A stretch of 64,000 nucleotides of DNA from Trichlorobacter thiogenes (lineage in GTDB: Bacteria > Desulfobacterota > Desulfuromonadia > Geobacterales > Pseudopelobacteraceae): assembly GCF_900167465.1 (NCBI RefSeq), contig NZ_FUWR01000001.1, forward strand, positions 117,269-181,268, in the 5' to 3' direction. Below the pieces are notes generated by a model. It saw nothing but the letters and a program-made list of their open reading frames with translations, ran no database searches and was not told the DNA's origin. Shown here piece by piece: positions 50,813-60,397 of this stretch. The stretch's first letter is position 1. Every line of letters begins with the position of its first letter. The translations under genes were made by a program, and so were the position numbers.

Positions 50813-52030
50813 TTATTCGGCACCTTTCCAGGCGGTAATAATATAGACCGGATTGTGAGCCTCAAACAGCTTGAATTCAGTCAACGGCTTGGTACGGGAG
50901 ACGTTGATACAGACCACCTCTATCTGATAGCCGTGGTACTCAAGCGCCTCAATGCTCTTAGTCAGGGTATCCAGCGTAACCGCGTTGATCACGATCAGGC
51001 CATCCCCCTTCAGCCGCCGGTCAACCTGTTCGAGGATCTCCTCCAGATTGCCGCCTGCCCCACCGATAAAGACCCGGTCAGGGTCCGGCAGATCATCCAG
51101 CCCTTCCGGCGCATAGGCCTCCACCAGCTTAACATTGCGAGCGCAGAACTTATCCAGGTTCTGCTTCAGGAAGGTAACGTACTGGCTGTTCTTTTCAATG
51201 GCAAACAGCTTGCCGTTGGGGATCAGGTTGGATGCCTCAATGGAAACCGAGCCGGAACCGGCACCGATATCCCACAGTACCAGGTCATTCTGCAGCTTCA
51301 GCTTGGCCAGGGTAACCGCCCGCACTTCCTGGCGGGTAAACAGCTTCTTGAACGAGGCAAATTCCTCATCCTCAATACCGATCAGCGGATACTGGGCCAG
51401 GTTTGGCTCCCAGGTACGGATCAGGATCAGGATGTTCAGCTCTGAATGCTGCAGGGTCAACAGCCCTTTAACATCGGTGCGGGTAAACTTTTCGGCAGGC
51501 ATCCCCAGATCTTCACAAACCCAGGCCTCGTACCCTTCAGCGCCACGATTCAACAGCCCACGTGCAATGGCTGCCGGTGTATTCACCTCATCGGTCAGGA
51601 TACAGGCCTTTTCCGCTGCCACAATCTTGTCAATCGAGGCCCCCATGCCACGCCCCTGCAGCGAAAGAAAGATGGCATCATCCCAGGGCTCTTTGATCCG
51701 GGCAAAGGCATACTGCATGCTGGTGACATTGGCAAAGATCTCCAACCGATCCTTGGGCAAGTTACGCAGCAGAAAGCGACCGGTGCCAAAGAAGTTAGGA
51801 TCACCAGATGCCAGCACCGCCACCCGTTTGTCGGTGGACTGCAGAAAGGCCAGCAGCGGCGGCAGTTCACCCAGCACCATCTTTTGGCCTGGAAAATCTG
51901 GGAACCGGTCCAGGTGGCGCTGTCTTCCCACCAGTACCTCTACCGATGCCACGGCCTCCAGCGCCTTGGCACTTAAACCTTCGCATCCGGCAATACCGGC
52001 CCCGATTAGATAGATGGTGTTCTGTGACAT
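50813..52030 (-). CDS. cbiET: Precorrin-6Y C5,15-methyltransferase (CbiE-CbiT fusion)
   Basis: About 405 residues from the ATG at 52028-52030 (MSQNTIYLIGAGIAG), with AGGGGG 4 bases before it. The N-terminal half is a CbiE-type methyltransferase (YLIGAGIAGCEGLSAKAL, VAVLASGDPNFFGTGRFLL); the C-terminal half is CbiT (REVRAVTLAKLKLQND, LWDIGAGSGSVSIEASNL, FIGGAGGNLEEILEQV), which also decarboxylates. It acts in adenosylcobalamin synthesis. Here the gene stands apart from other cobalamin genes. No cobalamin riboswitch is seen in the 132-base upstream gap, which instead holds a strong terminator for the opposite direction of the cluster. Confidence 0.92.
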   Translation of the reverse strand: MSQNTIYLIGAGIAGCEGLSAKALEAVASVEVLVGRQRHLDRFPDFPGQKMVLGELPPLLAFLQSTDKRVAVLASGDPNFFGTGRFLLRNLPKDRLEIFANVTSMQYAFARIKEPWDDAIFLSLQGRGMGASIDKIVAAEKACILTDEVNTPAAIARGLLNRGAEGYEAWVCEDLGMPAEKFTRTDVKGLLTLQHSELNILILIRTWEPNLAQYPLIGIEDEEFASFKKLFTRQEVRAVTLAKLKLQNDLVLWDIGAGSGSVSIEASNLIPNGKLFAIEKNSQYVTFLKQNLDKFCARNVKLVEAYAPEGLDDLPDPDRVFIGGAGGNLEEILEQVDRRLKGDGLIVINAVTLDTLTKSIEALEYHGYQIEVVCINVSRTKPLTEFKLFEAHNPVYIITAWKGAE

Positions 52031-52106
52031 GATGCCCCCTGAGTTACAACCTGTGTGCGACGGCGAAAGTATAGTGCAACTTTCCTGCTGCCGCAAACAG
52101 AAGAAT

Positions 52107-52144
52107 AAAAAAACGGCATTACCTTGAAGGCAATGCCGTTTTTT
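52107..52144 (-). terminator. Strong terminator after the efflux operon
   Basis: AAAAAACGGCATT and AATGCCGTTTTTT are perfect arms around an 11-base loop, 18 bases after the end of the outer-membrane efflux gene. With T runs on both strands it is bidirectional, but only the minus-strand operon reads into it. Confidence 0.9.
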
Positions 52145-52162
52145 AGCAATCTGCTGCAGAAC

Positions 52163-53578
52163 TTACTTTGCTACCCCGCCTCCCAGTACCTTGTAGGTAG
52201 TTGTCTGGTTGCTTAAAAGGGCCAGTCGAACCGTAATCAGATTCTGCTGGGCAGCATAGAGGGAACGTTGTGCCACAATCACCGCCAAATAGTTGTCCAC
52301 CCCTCTGTCGTAGCGGGCCTGCGAAAGGCGGTAGCTTTCAGTTGTTGCATCAGTCAGCGACTGCTGGGCAGCCAGCTGTTCATTAATGGTACCACGCTGG
52401 GCCAAGGTATCAGCAACCTCACGAAAAGCGGTCTGGATCGCCTTTTCATACTGGACCACGGCGATATCACGATCTGCCTTGCTGACATCCAGACCGGCAA
52501 TATTCCGTCCGGTGTCGAACAGCGGCACACTGACCTGGGGCATAAAGTTCCAGGCAACGGAGCCGGGCTGAAACAGATCGGTCAGTTTTGCACTGGCCGT
52601 ACCAAAGCTGGCACTTAAGCCGATACGGGGGAAGAAGGCGGCCCGTGCAGCGCCGATATTGGCGTTGGCACCTTTCAGACGAAGTTCAGCGGCCAGGACA
52701 TCTGGGCGTTTTAACAACACCTCAGAGGGCAGTCCTGCCGAAACTTCCTGCAACGCCGTTACCGTACCTAGCTCCGTTGGCAACAGGTCAGCCGGTACCG
52801 TTTTGCCCACCAGCAGGGCAAGGGCGTTCTGATCCTGAGCCACCAGGGTGGTGTAACGGGCACTGTCCAGCTTGGCCGTATCAACCGCGGTCTGAGCCTG
52901 ATACAAGTCAAGGGCGGTGGTGATTCCGGCATCAAAGCGATGCTTCATGATCTGGTAGTATTCCTGCTGACTTGCCAGGGTATCACGGGCTATCTTCAGC
53001 CGTTCACGGTCAGCTGCCAGGGTCAGCCAGGCATTGGCGGTTTCGGCCACCAGGCTGATCTGGATACTGTTGCGGGCCTGTTCTGTTGCAAGATACTGCT
53101 GCAGGGCCTGATCCTTCAGACTCTGCACCCGCCCAAACAGGTCCAGCTCGTAATTACTGACTCCAAGACCTACGTTGTATTGCCGGTTGATCACCGCATG
53201 ACCGGAACTGTTCAAATCCCCCGGAACCCTTTGAATAGTGGCACCGGCGGTACCGTTAACCGTCGGCAGCAGGTCAGCCCGCTGAATCTGGTACTGGGCA
53301 CGGGTCTTCTCAATGGTCAGGGCAGCCACCCGCAGATCGCGGTTGTTGTCCAGGGCCAGCTCAATTACCTTTTGCAGGCGGGGTTCTATAAAGAACTCCC
53401 GCCAGGGAACCTCAGACAGGGGCTTCTGGTCCGGCTTGGCAGTCTCGGCCTTGTAGGCCTCGCCGCTGGGCCAGTTGGTCGTAACCGGCGCATCAGGCCG
53501 GGTATAGCTGGGGGCCATGGTGCAACCAGATACAAATAGTATGAGCGCACCTGCCATAACTGCATTTTTGACGTTCAT
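52163..53578 (-). CDS. Outer-membrane efflux lipoprotein (NodT/OprM family)
   Basis: About 471 residues from the ATG at 53576-53578, with GGAGGGG upstream; the long frame adds 23 residues from the previous gene. Signal MNVKNAVMAGALILFVSGC ends in a lipobox with C19. The body shows paired coiled-coil hairpins of TolC-type channels (RLKIARDTLASQQEYY, VDTAKLDSARYTTL) and PDVLAAELRLKGANANIGAARAAFFPRIGLSASF. It forms the outer channel for the RND pump encoded just upstream. Lipid-anchored, outer membrane. Confidence 0.93.
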   Translation of the reverse strand: MNVKNAVMAGALILFVSGCTMAPSYTRPDAPVTTNWPSGEAYKAETAKPDQKPLSEVPWREFFIEPRLQKVIELALDNNRDLRVAALTIEKTRAQYQIQRADLLPTVNGTAGATIQRVPGDLNSSGHAVINRQYNVGLGVSNYELDLFGRVQSLKDQALQQYLATEQARNSIQISLVAETANAWLTLAADRERLKIARDTLASQQEYYQIMKHRFDAGITTALDLYQAQTAVDTAKLDSARYTTLVAQDQNALALLVGKTVPADLLPTELGTVTALQEVSAGLPSEVLLKRPDVLAAELRLKGANANIGAARAAFFPRIGLSASFGTASAKLTDLFQPGSVAWNFMPQVSVPLFDTGRNIAGLDVSKADRDIAVVQYEKAIQTAFREVADTLAQRGTINEQLAAQQSLTDATTESYRLSQARYDRGVDNYLAVIVAQRSLYAAQQNLITVRLALLSNQTTTYKVLGGGVAK

Positions 53579-53579
53579 A

Positions 53580-56500
53580 TCAATGCCCCTCCACAACAGC
53601 GGCAACAGCAGGTTCGCCATCATGCTTCTTGTACTTTTTCCTGCCAAACAGCCGCGATACCATCACAAAAAAGAACGGAATAAAAATCAGGTCAATAAAG
53701 GTGGCTGAAAGCAGACCGCCGGTTACGGCAGTACCGATGGCGTTCTGGGCCGCAGCGCCAGCCCCTTTGGTCAATGCCAGCGGCAGGGTACCGAAGAAGA
53801 AGGCCAGTGAAGTCATGATAACCGGACGCAGCCGGATCTTGACCGCCGACAGGGTCGCATCAACCAGTTCATGCCCCTGATGCATCTGTTCTTTGATGAA
53901 CTGGATGATCAGAATGGCGTTCTTGGTGGAAAGTCCCACCGTGGTCAGTAGACCGATCTGCAGGTAGACGTCATTGGGCAGCAACCGCAGGGTAACGGCG
54001 GTAACAGCACCCACCAGCCCCAACGGCAGCATCAGCAAGTTAACAAACGGAATGGTCCAGCTTTCATAGAGGGCCGCCACTGCCAGGAACACCACCAGCA
54101 GCGAGATGGCGTACAGTGCCGGTGCCTGTGCTCCGGCATTTTTTTCTTCATAGGAAAGACCGGTCCATTCATAGCCGATACCAGGGGGCAGTTTGGCCGC
54201 CATCTGCTCCATCTCTTTCATTGCCTCACCGGTACTGATACCCGGTGCAGCCTGCCCCATAACCTCTACCGAGGGAATGCCGTTATAACGTTCCAGACGG
54301 GGTGAACCATACTGCCAGCGGGCCGTGGCAAAGGCAGTAAACGGCACCATGTCACCCTTGCTGTTACGGACATACCACTTGCCAATATCCTCCGGCAGCA
54401 TCCGGTATTTGGAATCAGCCTGGAGATAGACCTTCTTGACCCGGCCATTCTGGATAAAATCGTTGACGTAGGAACTGCCCCAGGCGGTTGCCAGTACTTC
54501 GTTGATATTTGCCAGCGAAACCCCTAATGCGCCGGCCCGGACATCGTCAATATCCAGCTTGAACTGGGGAGAGTCGTCCTGACCGTTTGGCCGCACGGCG
54601 ATCAGCTTCTTGTTCTGCATGGCCATGCCCAAGAGCATGTTGCGTGCCTCCATCAGCTTGTCGTGACCAAGACCGCCGCGATCCTGCAGTTGGAAGTCAA
54701 AACCATTGGCCTGGCCCAGCTCCACCACTGCCGGTGGTGAGAAGGCAAAGGCCATACCATCTTTAATCCTGGAAAATGCCCCCATAGCCCTGCCGGCAAC
54801 CGCTGGAGCCTTCAGATCCTTGGTAGGACGCAGCTTCCAATCCTTTAGCTTCACAAAGGCAAGTCCCATGTTCTGGCCACGACCGGCAAAGCTGAAGCCA
54901 GCCACGGTAATAATGGCATCAACCGTCTTTTTTTCCTTTTCCAGAAAATGGTGTTCAAGTTGCTCAATCACCTTCAGGGTCCGCTCCTGGGTGGCACCGG
55001 CAGGCAACTGCACCTGACAGATGATAAAGCCTTGATCCTCATCGGGCAGGAAGGCGGTGGGGAGACGCATGAAAAAAACCACCATGGCAGCAACAATACT
55101 GCCGTACACCACCAGATAGCGGATCGGCTTGTTAAATGAACGCCCGACAATCCCCTCATACTTGTCTCTGCCGCGATCAAACCAGCTGTTGAACCAGCGG
55201 AAGAATTTGCAGAACCAACCACATTCACCGGGATGATGTCCTTTTTCAACCGGCTTCAGCAATGTTGAGCAGAGAGCCGGGGTCAAGATCAACGCCACCA
55301 GCACCGACAGGATCATGGCCGAGATGATGGTAATGGAGAACTGACGGTAAATGACTCCGGTGGAGCCGCCGAAAAAGGCCATGGGCAGAAAGACCGCCGA
55401 CAGCACGGTGGCAATACCCACCAGGGCGCTGGTGATCTGGCCCATGGATTTGATGGTGGCATCATGGGGGGATAACCCCTCTTCGGACATAATCCGTTCC
55501 ACGTTTTCAACCACCACAATGGCGTCATCCACCAGCAGGCCGATGACAATGACCAGGGCAAACATGGTCAGGGTGTTGATTGAGAATCCGGCAGCCGATA
55601 AGACCCCCATGGTGCCCAACAGCACCACCGGCACGGCAATGGTGGGGATCAGGGTGGCGCGGATGTTCTGCAGGAACAGGAACATGATGATAAAGACCAG
55701 CAGCACAGCCTCAATCAGGGTACGCACAACCTCTTCAATCGATACCTTGACAAAGGGGGTTGTGTCATAGGGATAGACCACCTGTACCCCGGCAGGAAAA
55801 AACTTGGACAGCTCCGCCATTTTGGCCTTGACCCGGTTGGCAGTATCCAGGGCATTGGCCCCGGCTGCCAGACGGATCGCCATACCTGCCAGCGGCTTGC
55901 CTTTGTAACGGGCGATAACATCATAATTTTCCGTGCCGATCTTGCTTTCCGCCACATCCTTCAGCCGCACCGTTGAACCATCAGGATTGGTACGCAGAAT
56001 AATGGCATCGAACTGCTCTGGCGTCTGCAGCAGGGTACGGGCCGTGATGGTGGCATTCAGCTGTTGCCCCTGAGACGAAGGGGTTCCACCGAACTGACCG
56101 GCAGAAACCTGCGCATTTTGTGCCTGTAGCGCAGTGATCACATCATTGCTGGTCAGACGGTAACTGTTCAGTTTTGTCGGATTCAACCAGATCCGCATGG
56201 CGTTCTGGGTACCAAACTGCTGCAGTTCGCCCACCCCTTCCACCCGGCTGACAATATCCTGCAGGTTTGAGACCATGTAATCGGTTAGGGCGTTGCGATC
56301 CATGGAGCCATCTTCCGAGATCAAACCAATGATCAGCAGGAAGTTTTTGGTGGACTTAACTACCTGAATCCCCTGCTTTTGCACCACCTGCGGCAACAGC
56401 GGCGTAGCCAGCTGCAGTTTGTTCTGAACCTGCACCTGGGCAATGTTCGGATCAGTACCGGCCTTGAAGGTCAGGTTGATTGAAACTGAACCGGCAGAGT

Positions 56501-56747
56501 CACTGGTGGATGACATATAGATCAGGTTATCAATGCCGTTCAGCTTTTGTTCGATCACCTGGGTGACCGTATCCTGCACCGTCTGGGCCGATGCCCCCGG
56601 ATAGACGGCGTTAATGGTAATCTGTGGCGGCGCGATCGGCGGATACTGGGAGACCGGCAGGGTCTTGATCGCCAGCAGACCGGCCAGCATGACCAGAATG
56701 GCGATAACCCAGGCAAAGATCGGGCGGTCTATGAAAAACTTGGCCAT
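53580..56747 (-). CDS. RND efflux pump (AcrB/HAE1 type)
   Basis: A 1055-residue inner-membrane transporter starting [20 protein letters not shown] with twelve predicted helices and two large periplasmic loops. Landmarks: [43 protein letters not shown] (helix 4 with the proton-relay Asp pair), [13 protein letters not shown], and [20 protein letters not shown] in the C-terminal half. It exports hydrophobic compounds using proton flux. It is flanked by membrane-fusion and outer-membrane partners in one operon behind a TetR gene. AAGGAG precedes the ATG. Confidence 0.95.
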   Translation of the reverse strand: MAKFFIDRPIFAWVIAILVMLAGLLAIKTLPVSQYPPIAPPQITINAVYPGASAQTVQDTVTQVIEQKLNGIDNLIYMSSTSDSAGSVSINLTFKAGTDPNIAQVQVQNKLQLATPLLPQVVQKQGIQVVKSTKNFLLIIGLISEDGSMDRNALTDYMVSNLQDIVSRVEGVGELQQFGTQNAMRIWLNPTKLNSYRLTSNDVITALQAQNAQVSAGQFGGTPSSQGQQLNATITARTLLQTPEQFDAIILRTNPDGSTVRLKDVAESKIGTENYDVIARYKGKPLAGMAIRLAAGANALDTANRVKAKMAELSKFFPAGVQVVYPYDTTPFVKVSIEEVVRTLIEAVLLVFIIMFLFLQNIRATLIPTIAVPVVLLGTMGVLSAAGFSINTLTMFALVIVIGLLVDDAIVVVENVERIMSEEGLSPHDATIKSMGQITSALVGIATVLSAVFLPMAFFGGSTGVIYRQFSITIISAMILSVLVALILTPALCSTLLKPVEKGHHPGECGWFCKFFRWFNSWFDRGRDKYEGIVGRSFNKPIRYLVVYGSIVAAMVVFFMRLPTAFLPDEDQGFIICQVQLPAGATQERTLKVIEQLEHHFLEKEKKTVDAIITVAGFSFAGRGQNMGLAFVKLKDWKLRPTKDLKAPAVAGRAMGAFSRIKDGMAFAFSPPAVVELGQANGFDFQLQDRGGLGHDKLMEARNMLLGMAMQNKKLIAVRPNGQDDSPQFKLDIDDVRAGALGVSLANINEVLATAWGSSYVNDFIQNGRVKKVYLQADSKYRMLPEDIGKWYVRNSKGDMVPFTAFATARWQYGSPRLERYNGIPSVEVMGQAAPGISTGEAMKEMEQMAAKLPPGIGYEWTGLSYEEKNAGAQAPALYAISLLVVFLAVAALYESWTIPFVNLLMLPLGLVGAVTAVTLRLLPNDVYLQIGLLTTVGLSTKNAILIIQFIKEQMHQGHELVDATLSAVKIRLRPVIMTSLAFFFGTLPLALTKGAGAAAQNAIGTAVTGGLLSATFIDLIFIPFFFVMVSRLFGRKKYKKHDGEPAVAAVVEGH

Positions 56748-56759
56748 GGTACGGCTCCT

Positions 56760-57959
56760 TTACTTTGTAGCGGCTGCTGGTTGCTTGGCTGCTGAAGGTG
56801 CTGCAGGCGTTGATGTCCCAAACGGCACCGCCTTAACCGGGGTGCCGGGGCGGGCCTTCTGAAGTCCTTCCAGAATTATTCGATCTCCCGTTTTCAAGCC
56901 ATCGGAGACCAGCCAGTTTTCACCAACGGTCCGTACCACCTTGATTACACGCGGCTCCACTTTCTCTTCTGTCCCCACCACCATCACCATCGCATCTCCC
57001 TTGGGATTACGGGTTACACCACGCTGGGGAACCAGGATCGCCTGCTCATCAACCCCCTCCTCCAGCAGGGCACGTACAAACATACCGGGCAACAGCACCT
57101 GTTTCGGGTTGAGAAAGGTTGCCCGCAGGGTGATTGAGCCGGTGCTCTGATCTACGGTTACTTCAGAAAATTTGAGGATACCCGGCAACGGATAGGCACT
57201 GCCATCTTCCAGCAACAGCTTGACCTTGGCCTGGGCCGTTGCACTATCCTTCTTCAACTGGCCGGAGGCCAGATTTTGCTTTAACTTCAGCAGTTCAGCA
57301 CTTGATTGCGTGACATCAACATACATGGTTCCCAACTGCTGAATAGTAGCTAAAGCTGCGGCCTGATTGCCGGTCACCAAGGCACCGTCAGTTACTGTTG
57401 AACGCCCGATGCGACCTGATATCGGTGCAACCACCTTGGTGTAGGCCAGGTTGATCCGGGCTGTTTCCACTGCCGCCTTGGCAGCGGCCAGCTCTGCCTC
57501 GGCCAGCTTAAGGGATGCCTGGGCATCATCATTATCCTGCTGGCTGACCGCCTTGATCTTAACCAGGTCCTGATAACGCTCTGCCTTGAGACGTACCGAG
57601 CCCAGAGTTGCCTCTGCCTTGCCCTGACCCGCCTTTGCACTGGCATAGGCAGCCTGATAACTGGCTGGATCAATCTGGTACAGCACCTGACCAGCCTTTA
57701 CGTCACTGCCTTCCACAAAGACCCGCTTCTGGATAATGCCACTCACCTGTGGCCGTACCTCTGCAACCATCTGTGCTGAGGTACGCCCTGACAGCTCGGT
57801 GGTCAGGGCAACACGCTGGGTTTGCACCGTGATTACACCGACTTCAGGCGGGCCGCCCTGCGGCTTTGGCGCCTGCTTTTTGCCACAGGCAGAAAGGGTT
57901 AAACCGGCCGCCAACAGCAGGGCGGCAGCTATTAATCGGGAACTGTTAATCTGCAACAT
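56760..57959 (-). CDS. RND efflux membrane-fusion lipoprotein (AcrA type)
   Basis: A 399-residue protein with a lipoprotein signal ending LTLSAC (C25) and AcrA-type domains: VRPQVSGIIQKRVFVEGSDVKAGQVLYQIDP (lipoyl half), coiled-coil hairpin with QDNDDAQASLKLAEAELAAAK, RINLAYTKVVAPISGRIGRS, and a beta-barrel with LLPGMFVRALLEEG. It links the RND pump to the outer channel. The C terminus is Ala/Pro-rich. It starts 50 bases after the TetR gene ends, same strand. Confidence 0.94.
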   Translation of the reverse strand: MLQINSSRLIAAALLLAAGLTLSACGKKQAPKPQGGPPEVGVITVQTQRVALTTELSGRTSAQMVAEVRPQVSGIIQKRVFVEGSDVKAGQVLYQIDPASYQAAYASAKAGQGKAEATLGSVRLKAERYQDLVKIKAVSQQDNDDAQASLKLAEAELAAAKAAVETARINLAYTKVVAPISGRIGRSTVTDGALVTGNQAAALATIQQLGTMYVDVTQSSAELLKLKQNLASGQLKKDSATAQAKVKLLLEDGSAYPLPGILKFSEVTVDQSTGSITLRATFLNPKQVLLPGMFVRALLEEGVDEQAILVPQRGVTRNPKGDAMVMVVGTEEKVEPRVIKVVRTVGENWLVSDGLKTGDRIILEGLQKARPGTPVKAVPFGTSTPAAPSAAKQPAAATK

Positions 57960-58008
57960 AGTTGATACCTCTCGTTCTATTGTTCTTATCTAAAACTGTT
58001 CAGACAGA

Positions 58009-58608
58009 TTATTCGTGCCGCTTAAGAGAATCCCAGCATGCCCTTGCTATCTGCTGTATCAGCAGATCATCCAGCTGGATAAAACCTAAAATATGGTTGC
58101 GGGCCACCGACACAACCGGACCAAAGGCCAGATCAAAAAGCACCGGCATTGGCAGATCTTTGATCACCTGCAACTCCACCCCTTCGGTAAATAACCGCTT
58201 GTAGATGTCGCACTTGCAGCTTGAGTCACTGCTCTCCGTATTCCCCAGCAGCTTATCGCGGCGAAAATCCGTACCATAGGGCGAATTATGAAATTGCTCG
58301 ATATACTTGAATTCTAGCGGATGCGTAATGAAATAGTCCAGAACGCCCATGGCAAGATGCATAAAACGGTCACAAATCGGCCTGTCTGCGACATAGCCTT
58401 CCATAAGCCGGGTGGTAATACGGCTTTCAAGCTCTGCATACAACGCAACAATCAGGACATCCTTGTTCTCAAAATAGCGGTAGATCGTACCTGTTGCCAC
58501 CCCGGCCTGTTCGGCTATGGCTGCGCAGGGCGCTCCGTGAAAGCCCTGTTTGGCAACCAGTTCCAGCGTTGCCTGAAGCAATAGCTCCCGTTTGTCATCT
58601 CGTGCCAT
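58009..58608 (-). CDS. TetR-family repressor of the efflux operon
   Basis: About 199 residues from the ATG at 58606-58608 (MARDDKREL), with GGGGAG 4 bases before; the longer frame would use TTG. The N-terminal helix-turn-helix is AAIAEQAGVATGTIYRYFENKDVLIVALY. The C-terminal ligand pocket has cysteines (SSDSSCKCDIYKRL). It is the first gene of the operon repressor-MFP-RND-OMF and a perfect palindrome lies just upstream of its start, so it very likely represses itself and the pump until a ligand binds. Confidence 0.92.
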   Translation of the reverse strand: MARDDKRELLLQATLELVAKQGFHGAPCAAIAEQAGVATGTIYRYFENKDVLIVALYAELESRITTRLMEGYVADRPICDRFMHLAMGVLDYFITHPLEFKYIEQFHNSPYGTDFRRDKLLGNTESSDSSCKCDIYKRLFTEGVELQVIKDLPMPVLFDLAFGPVVSVARNHILGFIQLDDLLIQQIARACWDSLKRHE

Positions 58609-58625
58609 GATACTCCCCAAACAAA

Positions 58626-58647
58626 AATGAATGATCGTTCATTCATT
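58626..58647. promoter_or_regulatory. TetR operator of the efflux operon
   Basis: A perfect inverted repeat of AATGAATGA and TCATTCATT around a 4-base centre (TCGT). It overlaps the likely -10 region and lies 18 bases before the repressor ATG, so bound protein would block polymerase. Confidence 0.8.
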
Positions 58648-58671
58648 ACGCTTTTCTCTTTTGCCGGTCAA
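58643..58671 (-). promoter_or_regulatory. Candidate promoter of the efflux operon
   Basis: On the minus strand TTGACC, a 17-base spacer and TAATGA. The -35 matches 5 of 6; the -10 is weak and lies within the palindromic operator. Confidence 0.4.
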
Positions 58672-58841
58672 GAGGAAATATCTGCATCACGCTATACCGA
58701 TACAACGTATCTCTACCGTTAAAGTATGAAGATAGTATGAACTGTTTGTGAAATTTTCAGCAGATTGCACATATCTGACAGCATCCCATCCAACCGTTTC
58801 GATACCTGACGTCCAACTAGCGTCTATCCTCATATTTTTGC

Positions 58842-58871
58842 TTGTTTTAAATAAGTGACCGGTCGTATACT
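58842..58871 (+). promoter_or_regulatory. Promoter and operator of the second TetR gene, possibly leaderless
   Basis: TTGTTT, an 18-base spacer and TATACT end 6 bases before the ATG at 58878, placing the start of transcription at or next to the ATG. No Shine-Dalgarno sequence is visible. GACCGGTC (58857-58864) sits between the two promoter boxes; the surrounding TGACCGGTCGT recurs (inverted) at 59499-59506. Confidence 0.55.
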
Positions 58872-58877
58872 AATTTC

Positions 58878-59474
58878 ATGAGTAGACCTAAAAATCCTGA
58901 CATGATTCGATCACGGCTGCTTGATGCCGGACTTGCCGCCTTTGCCAAACGTGGTTATCACGGCACCGGCATCAAGGAAATAGTCGATACTGCCCAGATC
59001 CCCAAAGGCTCATTTTACAACTATTTCAAGAGCAAGGAAGAGTTCGGCTTGGCAATCGTATTGCGCCATTCTGAAGAGTTCTGGCAAAAATGGCATGATA
59101 GCATTGATGCAACCCAGCCTGATCCGCTCGTTGCCCTGCGCACCTGTTTCAACCTCATGTTAACGGAACACCTCTGCTGTGCGGTTAACACCTGCAGCGT
59201 GGTCGTTCACCTGGCTGGTGAGATCTGCGAAGGCAGTGAACTCTGCCGCTCCACCATGAGTGCCGTAGTACAGGAGTGGTCTAAAAATCTGGCTGTGCTC
59301 ATTCGACAGGCACAACTTGCTGGAACCATACGGCAAGATATTGATGCACCGCAACTGGCCACACTCTTTTGGGATGCCTGGCTGGGGGCGATGCAACGGA
59401 TGAAGATGAATGACTCGGTAGAGCCGCTTAACCAACTGGTGGAGTTGATGTTTGGCACCCTTTTGAAGGCGTAA
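58878..59474 (+). CDS. TetR-family regulator
   Basis: A 198-residue regulator with the N-terminal helix-turn-helix IKEIVDTAQIPKGSFYNYFKSKEEFGLAIV, which is close to those of the fatty-acid and nitrogen-responsive TetR groups. The C-terminal part includes CCAVNTCSVVVHLAGEICEGSEL, four cysteines close together. It is divergent to nothing but lies back to back with the efflux-operon repressor over a 269-base gap. The same operator core is found before itself and before the next gene. It may therefore regulate the MotB-like gene. Confidence 0.92.
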   Translation: MSRPKNPDMIRSRLLDAGLAAFAKRGYHGTGIKEIVDTAQIPKGSFYNYFKSKEEFGLAIVLRHSEEFWQKWHDSIDATQPDPLVALRTCFNLMLTEHLCCAVNTCSVVVHLAGEICEGSELCRSTMSAVVQEWSKNLAVLIRQAQLAGTIRQDIDAPQLATLFWDAWLGAMQRMKMNDSVEPLNQLVELMFGTLLKA

Positions 59475-59498
59475 TTTTTTTTGCCCGCTACTTAAGAC

Positions 59499-59506
59499 GA
59501 CCGGTC
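59499..59506. promoter_or_regulatory. Second copy of the GACCGGTC operator, before the MotB-like gene
   Basis: The minus-strand reading is ATGACCGGTCGTC, sharing TGACCGGTCGT with the site at 58856-58866. It lies 18 bases before the MotB-like ATG, which has AAGGTG as ribosome site. Position and identity suggest control by the TetR protein encoded just upstream. Confidence 0.6.
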
Positions 59507-59524
59507 ATATTAAAAGGTGACACC

Positions 59525-60367
59525 ATGGCCATTAAACGAGAACCGGAAAAACATGCCAATCATGAGCGCTGGCTGGTTTCCTATGGAGACTTTCTAACCC
59601 TGCTGTTTGCAGTGTTTGTTGCCATGTACGCCATGGGACAGACCGACAAGAAAAAGGCTGAAGAGCTTACGCAATCCCTGCGGGAATCCTTCGGTTACTC
59701 CACCCGCGCCTCTGCCGGACAGAAAGGCGTGCTGCAATCCCAGGACATCAAGCCGATACCGGCCATCAAGCCGGAAATGGCGGTGATTCCAATCACACCG
59801 AAAATGCCGCCAGCCGGACCACGGCAGGGTAACGACGGTGGTGGTGCAGGTTCAAAACAGCTGGCAGGAGAAAACGAGTTTCGTGAAATGGCCTCCTCAA
59901 TAGAGGCCTATCTGGTTAAACAAGGCTTCCAGAACAAGGTGACGCTCTCGATTACCCAACGCGGGCTGGTGATCAGCCTGAAAGAAGCAGGCTTCTTTGA
60001 TTCCGGCAGCGCAAAACTGAAGCAAGACTCCATATCAACATTACGGGGTATTGCCGCAGGACTGCAGCAATACACCAACCGGTTCCGGGTAGAAGGACAC
60101 ACCGACTCCGTACCGATCCGATCATCGGAATTCCGCTCCAACTGGGAACTTTCAACGGCGCGGGCCACCAATGTGATTCATTTTCTGGTTGATTCAGCCG
60201 GTCTTAGTCCAAATTCGTTATCTGCAGTGGGGTACGGTGAGTTTCAGCCGCTTGTTGATAACAGCACACCGGAACAGCGGGCAAAGAACCGACGGGTAGA
60301 TATTGTGGTGTTGGCTGCAGAGGCAGCATCGGGGGAGGCGAAGCCGGAAACCATCAACCTCCACTAA
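59525..60367 (+). CDS. MotB/MotD-like OmpA-family protein
   Basis: A 280-residue protein. Residues 15-38 (WLVSYGDFLTLLFAVFVAMYAMG) are the single membrane helix of stator B subunits with the proton-channel aspartate D22; NHERWLVSYGDF is closest to the MotD variant. A flexible linker with Pro/Gly follows, then an OmpA-like peptidoglycan-binding domain (FRVEGHTDSVPIRSSEFRSNWELSTARA, VGYGEFQPLVDNSTPEQRAKNRRVDI). No motA- or motC-like partner gene is adjacent, so it either pairs with a distant subunit or has another role. The TetR operator upstream is unusual for a stator gene. Confidence 0.87.
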   Translation: MAIKREPEKHANHERWLVSYGDFLTLLFAVFVAMYAMGQTDKKKAEELTQSLRESFGYSTRASAGQKGVLQSQDIKPIPAIKPEMAVIPITPKMPPAGPRQGNDGGGAGSKQLAGENEFREMASSIEAYLVKQGFQNKVTLSITQRGLVISLKEAGFFDSGSAKLKQDSISTLRGIAAGLQQYTNRFRVEGHTDSVPIRSSEFRSNWELSTARATNVIHFLVDSAGLSPNSLSAVGYGEFQPLVDNSTPEQRAKNRRVDIVVLAAEAASGEAKPETINLH

Positions 60368-60397
60368 GAGCCTGACATGTATCGATCCAACTCCATC

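Noticed and set aside
50771-51445. 224-codon open frame on the plus strand
   Set aside because: Antisense to cbiET and begins inside the inverted repeat; no family features.
51135-52013. 292-codon open frame on the plus strand
   Set aside because: Antisense to cbiET; Ser/Arg-rich low-complexity translation typical of the opposite strand of a G+C-rich gene.
51900-52162. Cobalamin riboswitch before cbiET
   Set aside because: The upstream region is only about 130 bases and is taken up by a terminator; no B12-box-like conserved core is visible.
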